Shown: positions 55,258 to 64,000 of the stretch, piece after piece
Numbering within the stretch: position 1 is the stretch's first letter
Layout of the letters: each line of letters opens with the position of its first letter
DNA from: Cladopsammia gracilis
Taxonomy: Eukaryota > Cnidaria > Anthozoa > Scleractinia > Dendrophylliidae
NCBI GenBank assembly: GCA_022457155.1
Contig: JAJGOT010000038.1
Coordinates: forward strand, 574,501 to 638,500
Reading direction: 5' to 3'
Length of the DNA stretch: 64,000 bases
Made by a program: the position numbers and the translations under genes
The notes under the pieces: model-generated
What the model saw: the letters and a program-made list of their open reading frames with translations, nothing else
What the model was told of the DNA's origin: nothing
Databases searched by the model: none

Positions 55258-55425
55258 TATTGTTGCATTAAGAAAAGTATCGTATTGTAAGTAGCGTAAG
55301 TATCGTATTGTAAGTAGCGTAAGTATCGTATTGTAAGTAGTGTAAGTATCATATTGTAAGTAGTGTAAGTATAGTATTTTAAGTAGTGTAAGTATCGTAT
55401 TGTAAGTAGTATATGTATCGATTTG
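55258..55425 (+). repeat. 23-bp minisatellite in the LINE 3' UTR
   Basis: About seven copies of GTAAGTATCGTATTGTAAGTA-type units. Confidence 0.85.
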
Positions 55426-55482
55426 TAAGTCGGTGAACTTTGTATTGTGAAATAAATAAATAAATAAATAAATTAAAAAAAA

Positions 55483-55888
55483 AAGATTTTATCCCTGAAA
55501 GCTCTTCTTTTTCCACTAAAGCAGCTTCTGAGTATCCCTTAATTAGTATCCCTGTCTTGAGTAGCAAACCGCGAAAAAATGTAGGGAAATAATGACTTTA
55601 CTGCTCCGCTAAACACTGTGGAAGATCCAACTTTTTAAGTGTTCACCTAGCTGACGGCTGTGTAGCCGCGCGAAAAACAAAGCCTCGCTTTGCTTTCAAA
55701 ATTGCTAAGATCCCGGTTGTTGTGTGGCGTGCATGTTTTGCAACGTCATATGCACCCGCGATCCAGCCCTGTGCCAACCTCGTTCCCAGGGCCTCTCTCT
55801 TAGACGGAAGGACGGAAGTGCACAGACCGACGCGCCCGTGAAACATTCCGCTAGCCATGACCATGAAAAATGACGGGCATAGGTTCTA
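55483..55888 (+). repeat. Dispersed repeat R1, copy 3, right part
   Basis: Continues R1 from GATTTTATCCCTGAAAGC to the GC-rich end near CATAGGTTCTA. With 49403-50030 it makes one copy split by the LINE. Confidence 0.8.
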
Positions 55889-56171
55889 ATATATATAGAT
55901 AGGCTTAGCCTAACAGCGGAGCTCTCTGAACAGAATTGATAATGATAAGCTTAACTTAGGTGAAAGGTCGGAAAAAGCACAAGAATTAAGATTGACGACC
56001 AGACTATTTTTCAATTTTAGCAATTCTCAAAAACAGTAAGCGTGTAACCCGATTGTCTGCACAGTACATTTAGACTGCACAAATTCCACAATAGCTCACA
56101 AAACAACATTTTGTCGGTCTAGAATAACTACTATGACTAATTTCCGAATAAAATACATCTGTTGCGTTTGG
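55889..56171 (+). repeat. Dispersed repeat R1, copy 4, left end
   Basis: Starts TATATATAGATAGGCTTAGCC (the other R1 end) directly after copy 3, giving a head-to-tail pair. It stops at 56171 where LINE sequence starts. Confidence 0.75.
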
Positions 56172-59160
56172 AAATGATGAGTTGCCAGTAGCTCAATTAT
56201 GAGAGTCACAAGCTTCACAAATATTCGGATGACACCACAAAGCAGCAAATTTCTGCTCGGTCATTCGGGAGAAATCAATTTGCGACTGTGTTGTGATGTC
56301 ATTCCTAATGTCCCTTACAGTGGCCCGACAGTTCTCGGTGCCACTGTGAAAAGTTGCTTTATTTCGAAAAACCCATAATTTTACCATAAGTATAGTCTTA
56401 ATGAAAAAGCGCGCTCGCATGTCATTCTCGTCGTAAGCAGAAGTCCATAGGTAAAAGAAAATAGTCTTAACATTAACTAAAAACCTAGTATTGAGTAGTG
56501 CCGATAGGGTGGGAGTGAAAACACCCCACACCCTTCCACAGGTTCAAATTTTAATCTAGCTTGGAAAGGCGTGGTAACCAGTTATCCGGTTTCACATTTG
56601 CATTACCATTGCTAGACCAGACACCCAAGATTCGCATTCTTGACACCCACATCAGGCCATAAGGATTGTCCGCATGTGAGCACCAAGCTCCTAACCTCAT
56701 GGCATTTAATTTAGTCCCTGTACCTGTCTCGTATTTGTGAAGTGAGGTAAACAATTTGTCTAAAGAAAAAATGTGGCAAATTTTAAAACGCTTTCCTCAG
56801 GCTTCTGGAAGGAGAAAACCTTCAATAGTATCATCCTTTCTCACACTGGTAGCCAAAACATCTGCGCATAAAATGTACAAAAGTGGAGACTGGGGATCTC
56901 CCTGCCTCACCAACCCCCCCCCCCCCCCCCCACTCGAGTGGAATTTCTTTGGTCAAAAAAAACATTAAAATTTTCATATTTGCTTGACAGTATAATGTAG
57001 AAATCCACTGATGGAAATTGGGGCCAAATCCAAAACGACTCAAAACATTGGTAAAAAGTTTACCAATGTTTCTCTACCCTGTCAAAGGCTTTCTCTTGAT
57101 CAATATTCAGCAAGATACCAGTTTCACTGGTAATATTTATATAATCTAAAGTGTCATGCAAGAGAAATAAATTCTCAAAAATCGTCCTACCTGGGACGGA
57201 ACAAGTTTGATCTTCTTGAATAATCGAGGGTGGTAACACTTTTGAAAGTCTGTTTGTAAGAGCTTTTGAACAAATTTTGTAATCAACATCGAGTAGCAAA
57301 ATGGCTGGGTCACCAATTTTTGAGGTTTCTCCTATCATCTTTCTTGTAAAGTAATCTAGTCACGCTTTCTTGCATTGAATCACTGAAAGAATTATTTTCT
57401 AAACTAAATAGGGCCAAAAAGATCCCAGAATTTCGCGTAAAATTCTTGAGGTAATCCGTCTGAACCCGGGGGGTTTCCCTGAAGAAAGTCCACGCATTGC
57501 GTGGGTAATTTTAGCCAAAGATAAAACTGATTCTTCGCAGGATAAAATTTCGCTTTCACTTAATCTGTTCTCAAGTTTGCTCAAAAATTCGGTTTGGACT
57601 GTTAAATTAACAGGTTCTTGCGAGTACAAATTACGGTGAAAAATCGAAATGAGTCAGAGTCTTGTGAAAAGACTAACACTGGCGGAGTTATAAATAGAAT
57701 GAACAGTATTTTTCTGAGCCGTGTTGCTTCGAACGTAAAAAAAAAATGGTAGGTTTTTCACCTTTTTCAAGCCATTTGACTCTGCTACGAATTTGGTTTC
57801 CTTTCATTTGGGATAAGTTAACGGCTCGAATTTCTCTTTCAAGCGTTTCTATGGTGGTTTTCGCTGAGTTATCATCCTTCAATAAGAGCCTGTTTTGCTT
57901 CGATCAAAGAAATTATAGTTGCGTGGCCTTATCGAGATTAAGTATGCGTTGTTTACTTCGACCAAAATCTATAGCAACTAATGTTATAGATTCTTCAAGA
58001 AAATCCCACCAAGCTTGAATGGAATTAAATGCCTCCGGTACAATACATGTTCCGGTACAATACATGTTTCTTAATAATTTCCCAGATCATATCGTAAATA
58101 TTAAATTCTAAATTTAGCCTCCAAAGTCCTGGTCCACAGGAAAATGCGTTATGCAAATAGCGGCTAAATCAACAGAATCATGATCGGAAAAAACACAAGG
58201 CGAAATTTCACATTTTAGAAAGAAATCATACAAGTCCTGAGCAATAAAAAAATTATCCAAACGTGTACCGATAGTTTTATCCGCACTAAACCATATGCAT
58301 TGTATTTTTCAGTCGGCCGTGTTTTTTTTTTGCGCCAGATATCAATAAACGATGAACACTTGTGCAGATCTTTCAATTCCGTGGAAATTGTAAGATTTCG
58401 TCCAAACTTATCAGAAACGTTTTCAATGCAGTTAAAATCGCCAGCAATAATTTTAAAAGAGTTCTGAAAAAATATTCATGAATTGTATCATAAAAGCATT
58501 TACGTTTACTTGGATTCGTGGGTGGACAAGTATTAACCAAATTAATTTTCGTGTCGTCAAGTTCAGTTAAAACACTAACAATTCTACCAGAAGAATCTTT
58601 TTTTTCCATTGTAAACATTTGAAATCAGTATTTTCAGCTACAAGAGTGGCAACGCCGCCTCGTTTACCAAAAACGGGGCGACCAGAAACTTTTACCACGC
58701 CACTTAGCTGTCAGAGAATTTATCGCATTTTGACTTGTCGCTAAAGTTTCTGGTAAACAAATAAAATCACAACGGGAATTTTTCGCAAAATCAAAAACAG
58801 AGCGTTGTTTGGCTTCATTGCCAAGACCACGGATATTCAAAGATGTAAATTTAGCTCTGAATGTAAAAACTGGGAGAAAATTCTTCTGGTAAAATTACAT
58901 AAGCTTAAGTCTAAGTTCTTAAGCTTAACTAAGCAATTTTTGCAAATCACATTTAGACAGTTACTTGCTTTTCTGTTTATGTTTGTTTGTCCGATATCCA
59001 GTGTTTTTCCTCTTCGGCAAAGGTTGTTAGCCGTCACATTCAGAACGTTCGCGAGGGTCCGTTTTCTTTGCTTCAGGAATTGGCATATCTTGTTTGTCTT
59101 TCTCCGTGATTTTTCCAGTGACGAGGACGGGTTGTGTTGGTTTTGGGGCGGAGGCAAGCT
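56172..59160 (-). pseudogene. Second Tx1/L1-like LINE, reversed and heavily decayed
   Basis: Minus strand, from the right: an ORF1-tail-like stretch (59160-58870), endonuclease from about 58862 (SLNIRGLGNEAKQRSVFDF, CDFICLPETLA), ELDDTKINLVNTC near 58550, the pre-RT linker near 57800 (RSRVKWLEKGEKPT), RT blocks at 57629-57060 (KALTNRLSKVLPPSIIQED, LLNIDQEKAFDRVE), and the C-terminal end at 56531-56193. Frameshifts abound and the palm YADD region is missing. It lies between the two ends of R1 copy 4, without a visible poly-A tail or duplication. Confidence 0.8.
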
Positions 59161-59164
59161 TTTG

Positions 59165-59425
59165 CAAACTGCCCTGTTTGTAGCCGCGGGAAGCGCGCGA
59201 AAAACAAAGCCTCGTTCCCAGTTCCTCTTTCTTCATATACGTCATCGATGATAACGTAACAGGTGGACGGACGTGCACACGGACCGACGCGCCCGCGAAA
59301 CATTCCGCTAGCCATGACCATGAAAAATGACAAGCATGGGTTCTATGAGTATGGTGCTCCGCGCAGGCCTTCAGCCCGCTGAGCTCCGCTATGAGTATGG
59401 GGTGCTGCGCTGGCCTTCGGCCCGC
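59165..59425 (+). repeat. Dispersed repeat R1, GC-rich end, with duplicated terminal hairpin
   Basis: Contains CGCTAGCCATGACCATG and two successive CTATGAGTATGG...GGCCTTCGGCC hairpins, so the terminal about 50 bp is doubled. Confidence 0.75.
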
Positions 59426-60269
59426 AGAGCTCAGCTATAAATATATACTTCATTTAATATTTTAATTGCAAGAAGATTGGTGCTGATGGACAAACTGCAT
59501 GTGATGACACCAAAGCCAAGCCATCTTTAGATTCCACTTATGAAACTGAGGTACATGTACACGTTTATCTATGCTACAATAGTTTCATCCACCATTTGCA
59601 ATTTGCAATTGTATTTGCAATTTGCAATTTGCATTTGCAATTGTATTGCAGTATTAAATACTACATGTACCTTCATTTTAAGAGCATGTCTTCCAAACTT
59701 TGAAGAACATGTTTCCTGACATCAATGACGTGGAAGAAAATTCTAAGAACAGTAATTAAGCTGTTAATGTTACTTTAGAGAAGCAAAACCAGATGCAAGA
59801 AGCTGCACCATATTACAAAAAACGTATGAAAAAGCTGTATCTGTCTGTACTGCTTGTGATTACCTTAGTTTTTACATTTAGTGTGCCTGTGAAATTACAT
59901 TTCTGTTATATGTATTTAGATTGCATTTCAGCATCCTTTGATAACGAGGAAGAATGACATAATAAAAATTATGTTGCTATGGAAACACTCCTGGCTCCAG
60001 GATTCCTTTTACCTACTTGAATTTCTTTTACTTATAGAAGAAGCCTGAGGCAAAGATTGTTTTCACGATAACATCTGATTTTCACAATGTGTATTTTCCT
60101 TGTACATTTGTCACCACACATGTGTAAAGTTTGAGATGCTTTCAATGACTATTTGTAGAGATATTCTTCATTTTGTAATTTATCTCATAAATCAAAAGTG
60201 GTATCCTTCTACACTTCAAGACTGTTGAAATGTAATCATGATATTAATGACAAAATTTTCATGTCATAG
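59426..60269. other. Gene-free stretch with TTTGCAA short repeats
   Basis: A TTTGCAA-type tandem tract at 59590-59650. No ORF of note. Confidence 0.5.
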
Positions 60270-61008
60270 ACACTAATAACGAATAAGCATTGCCGAATTT
60301 CATATCATGAGAGACTGGGACGAGTTTTATGAACGCCGGACAAAATTTTCAAGATGGCCGCCAAAATGGCTGGTGTGAAGACAGTGGGACGGAAATGGCA
60401 CTGGAATTGTGCGGCTAACTTGTGTACCAACAATTGGAGAAATATCGATTTAACTTACTACACTCTAGCCAAAATTGGATCATCGAAGGATGCAGCCCTC
60501 AGGGCTACATACATGAAGGTGCTAAAAAACGATGACATCAATTGGAGAAAAGCCATCGTATGCTCCCAGCATTGGTCAAAGGGGAAAAGAGAAAGCCTGT
60601 ACGATCCACCGGATCGTGTATGTAGTGAACAGCACGTCCAGAATCTGGAAAAAAACAACACCAAAATGTACAGCGTCAAAGAGAGAGAGGCTGGGCACAG
60701 CTAAGTGGTCATTAAAAGTGCAGTCATCAAGTGAAGTAAAAGGAAAAAGGCGCTTAATCTTCCGGCAGGAAAGGAAGGAAAATAAGGAGAAAACTCCTAC
60801 ATTCTGTCAGGCTTATAAACCAGATGAATGCGGAGACAAACTGGAAAATGAAAAGCTTAGAAATCAGTTGAAGGAAATGGCAAGGAAATGGCAAGGAAAT
60901 TGCAACAGAAAAAAGTAGAGATGGAAAGTCTTAAATCTCAGGCGCAATCCGTCCTCGAAAAAGAAAAACTCCAGAAAAGTAAAATAGTTGAAATGAAGAG
61001 GGCAGTTT
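60270..61008 (+). pseudogene. THAP-domain transposon, second copy (5' part)
   Basis: The upstream sequence CATTGCCGAATTTCATATC and the leader before ATG 60354 match the element at 9690. The THAP finger reads WHWNCAANLC and AIVCSQHW with INWRKA. A frame change near 60700 leads to a Lys/Glu-rich coil (PDECGDKLENEKLRNQLKE). The DDE core is absent: the copy stops near 61008. Confidence 0.75.
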
Positions 61009-61139
61009 AAAAATATAAAAATACATTTCATGATTGGATTTCAATTGTTAAAACATCTTCAAATTTCCTTTGGTTCAAAATCGACAAACATTATGCCAAA
61101 ACAGCGAAAGATCTGTACACCATGTAATTCAAAATATTC

Positions 61140-62210
61140 CACCATGTAATTCAAAATATTTCAACCCTGAACTATTTTAAGAACTTGAAAACGATATCTT
61201 AAATTTCGGCACCCAAGGATCAATCCTGCTCATGGGTGACTTTAACTCGAGAACAGGTAAATATTCGGATAGTGTTTGTCATGACGGGAACAACATCATA
61301 GCAAATGATCAATCTGAATCTTCGTATTATCCTACTCGCCGAAATAGTTATGATAACGAACTAAATAATCATGGTAAAAGACTTCTTGATATTTGCAAAA
61401 GTGCCGACCTCAAAATTTTAAATGGAAGAATTAGCGATGATTCTTTAGGGAGAGCCACCTTTCATGGAAGAAATGGAATGAGTGTCATCGATTATGCAAT
61501 ATGTGACCAAGATACCCTTTCTGATATTGCAAATTTGGAGTTAAAAAGCCATCCCCTTTTTCGGATCACAGTCCAATAATCACTTGGATAAATATTAACA
61601 CTGACATATCTGAGCTTGAATCCCCATGTGAAAGTAATCCGTTATCACCCCTACCGAGGCAGTTTCTGTGGGAAATAGATTCCGCTCAAAAATTCAAAGA
61701 TAGCTTACGCTCAGCAGATCTTCAAATGCTCATACAAGAATACATAGTTGACGAAACTCCGATCCAAGATGTTAATACAGCGCTTGAAAAAGTAGAAAAC
61801 ATACTAATCACAGCAGCGAAACGAAGTTTAAAGATTAGATTAGGAAAAAACGTAGACAGATTAAGTCATCATCAAACAAAAAATGGTTTGATAAGGAATG
61901 TCGCTTTAAAAAACACGAGTTAAGGAAGCTCTCAAACCAAAAACACAGAGATCCTTTAAATATTGATTTGCGAGAGAGGTATCATATTGTTTTAACGGAA
62001 TACAAAAAATTGTTATGCAAAAAAAGAACTGAATACTACAATTCAAAGATTATCGAACTAGAGGAAACCACTGAAAACCCGGATCAAAAAAATTTTGGCA
62101 GTGTTTAAAATCAATGGATGATACTCGAAAAGACAAAGATGATCTTCCATTGGTCTCAGAGGAAAGCTGGCTTCAACATTTCCACTCACTTCATTCAAAT
62201 GAACCTTTAA
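61140..62210 (+). pseudogene. LINE endonuclease and linker fragment
   Basis: The frame 61232-61579 holds MGDFNSRTGKYSD, LLDICKSADLKILNGR and GMSVIDYAICDQ, the second half of an APE-type endonuclease. The linker (ILITAAKRSLKIRLGK, then KKRTEYYNSKIIELEE) follows in shifting frames to about 62210 and breaks off before RT. Confidence 0.8.
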
Positions 62211-63223
62211 GAGCCGATGTCTGTAAATATCGAGAATGCCGCGTCACTCGTGAAATTTCGAATTTCTTTATATTTTGCCCAAATAACCTCTATAGTAAGT
62301 TATTTTCGAAAATACTACTCAAAGGTTGAGAAGCGCTTTAGTTTTAACGAAATCGAGGAAAGTCTAAAAAACGCAATTTTGGCGTGAAATCCATGCCGAA
62401 AATGGAGCGAAATTATGCATCTTCTCGCTCGTACAGACAAACGCGATAACATCTATCGATGCACTTTGGCTGACTCATAACACATCTCTTGACCTTTCTA
62501 AAACACCTAATAAATTTGGGAAGGATGCTATTATTATAATATTTTTGGCCTTTACAAATTCCCTACTTGTAGCGCTAGAGCGAGAAGGCGAATTTAGGCA
62601 AACTTTTACACCAGCGAAAGCCCACTGGTACATTGATTTTGAAGTTCAAACTGATATATTCTTAAAGCACAACTTTTATATTCTACTGTGTAAAAATTTC
62701 TAACGCGGCCCGATAAAAGTGTCCCGTTGAGAAACGGAAACGTGAAGTGTATTTGACACAACGAACGTCCGTGAGACGAAGAAAGGGCTTCCCTACTCCG
62801 AACACGAAACTTTTATCAAGGACGAAAATCTGTCATAGGAAAAACTTTTTGCCAAAGATAAAACTCTTTTTGTAAAGGTACAAAGCTGTAATGAGCTTTA
62901 GTTCAAAAATTGTTTTCGTAAACAGGAAAAAAGACAACAGCAGCAATACAATGCTGACCCCGAGGTCATGTAGGGAAAACACGTGCACGCAGCTCAAAGT
63001 ACTTCGGTAGTCAATATTTTGCTCAAGGTTAAAAGTAAATGGAGCTCTGTTCTCGCTAGCCATAATTTTAACCCATATTCTTAAGTTATATCGGGATTAT
63101 AATTTTCATCAGGCGACCCATAGCCTGACGCCAACAAAAATAAACATGACCAAGATGAGGAGCAAACAAATGCGACAATAACATTTTGTACATACTGGGC
63201 CGTGTATTATTATATCAGATATA
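62211..63223. other. Gene-free stretch
   Basis: No ORF of note and no repeat end recognised. Confidence 0.4.
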
Positions 63224-63996
63224 GTTATGAAACAGTGTGGGAACATGAACAAAAACAATTCAATCTTACCCGCGTGTTTGCAATGTATTGTAAAGATTTT
63301 GCGATTACACTGAGTTATTCCAACTTGAACTTGAACTTTCGTAATTTTCGTCAAACACTGACCTTGCTTTATGAGAGGTATTGTGTTACAAAGATTCGAT
63401 TTATAAAGGTTTGTATGGGGAACACAACGGTTTTGCATCAAAACTTAAAAATTCGAATGTTATGTGAATAAAATTGACTTACGCTGTTGCTGTGTTGTAT
63501 TCTTTGTTGTTTGCCTGCTCCTCGGGGCGATTTAACGCGATTTCGGCGAGTTACCGTTATTTGGGTGTTCCACTGCAGACGAAACAAAGAGTGACATGAC
63601 ATTGTCTGTAATGTAGCATATTGCGTGACGTTGTCCGTTTTGGTCAATTGCGATCTTTGGATTCATTTTCTTTTTCTAAAAAAGTTCCAGATTTCGAACC
63701 GCGCGCGTTTGCCGTAGTGGAAGTATTTTCGTTAATCTCGGTTACGAACCTGTCCACTTTCCGGGACATTCTAACAAAGCGGCTCACAGCTCAGTTTGCC
63801 GCCCATGCTGTCATGGCTAAGTGCAATTTGTTCGACCTTCGTTGGAGTGGTGAATCAGGTGAATGCGGTCCTAGTTCGGAAGCTCCGGACGATGCAGAGT
63901 GTGTGGCAATCTGGCAGTGTACAAAGGACGCCCATTGCAAACACGCGGGTAAGATTGAATATTGTTTTTGTTCATGTTCCCACACTGTTTCATAAC
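63224..63996. repeat. Inverted duplication, arms of about 62 bp
   Basis: Arms 63224-63285 and 63933-63996 are near-perfect inverted copies (GTTATGAAACAGTGTGGGAA...), differing by a two-base indel. They enclose about 650 bp. The right arm ends at the window edge and may extend further. Confidence 0.85.
63813..63948 (+). CDS. First-exon candidate (MAKCNLFDLRWSGESGEC...)
   Basis: ATG 63813 opens a Cys-rich stretch (ECGPSSEAPDDAECVAIW, then CTKDAHCKHA) and runs into GCGG/GTAAGA, a good donor at 63949. The frame is also open upstream to 63621. The exon end and donor are duplicated in the inverted arm at 63260-63285. Not recognised; the window ends 52 bases later. Confidence 0.4.
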
Positions 63997-64000
63997 AATG

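Larger units (their letters stand above)
50031..55482 (+). mobile_element. Tx1/L1-like LINE inserted in R1 copy 3
   Basis: 5' truncated within ORF1. The 3' end is a TAAA/A-rich tail ending at 55482. AAGATT stands on both sides (50025-50030 and 55483-55488) and the R1 sequence continues across, showing that this is one insertion. It holds ORF1, ORF2 and a 3' minisatellite. ORF2's RT domain is still open. Confidence 0.9.

Noticed and set aside
56919..56934. Poly-C run as a feature
   Set aside because: Simple homopolymer in decayed LINE sequence, prone to sequencing error.

Overview
The window is repeat-rich invertebrate nuclear DNA. The nested transposon families, short exons with GT/AG junctions, a tRNA-derived SINE and the style of the virus-like element fit a cnidarian, most likely an anthozoan such as a stony coral. 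That host call is inference. No bacterial operon, rRNA, true tRNA gene or CRISPR array was seen.

The centrepiece is a complete Polinton/Maverick (endogenous adintovirus-like element) at 23106-42074, 18,969 bp, bounded by a 6-bp target-site duplication GTATTC (23100-23105 and 42075-42080) and AG...CT termini. It carries a protein-primed DNA polymerase B, a DDE integrase with chromodomain, an adenain-like protease, an FtsK/HerA-type packaging ATPase, hexon-like major and jelly-roll minor capsid proteins, a pX/pVI-like membrane-active protein, a basic core protein, a phospholipase A2-like protein, a fibre-like protein, a membrane protein, a VLTF3-like late transcription factor, two HTH proteins and several unnamed genes. 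Integrase, protease, ATPase, PLA2, major and minor capsid proteins, fibre and one HTH gene each carry stops or frameshifts, so this copy is a fossil. The polymerase (except its extreme N-terminus), the HTH/proline-rich protein, the VLTF3-like gene and several others are still open. The termini are unusual: each is a 235-bp foldback with 64-bp arms, and the 107-bp loops lie in the same direction at both ends of the element, a flip/flop arrangement as in parvovirus-type hairpin telomeres.

Left of the Polinton (1-23 kb): a broken Ty3/gypsy element runs off the left edge; a chromodomain ORF with an unknown tail; one copy of a ~1.1-kb dispersed repeat; a 21-bp minisatellite; a decayed HECT-like E3 ligase gene; a THAP/DDE transposon; a 5'-inverted LINE; an integrase-like pseudogene with a GC-AG intron; a three-exon decayed gene with MITEs in its intron; a Penelope-like RT scrap; a second copy of the dispersed repeat; and a degraded LINE with an SGNH-hydrolase ORF1.

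Right of it (42-64 kb): exon-like fragments, a SINE, a RecQ-like scrap, a Harbinger-type Myb/SANT ORF next to a transposon end, a near-complete Tx1/L1-like LINE inserted into a third copy of the dispersed repeat (TSD AAGATT), a second decayed Tx1-like LINE in reverse, a second copy of the THAP transposon 5' end, another LINE endonuclease fragment, and an inverted duplication that reaches the right window edge.
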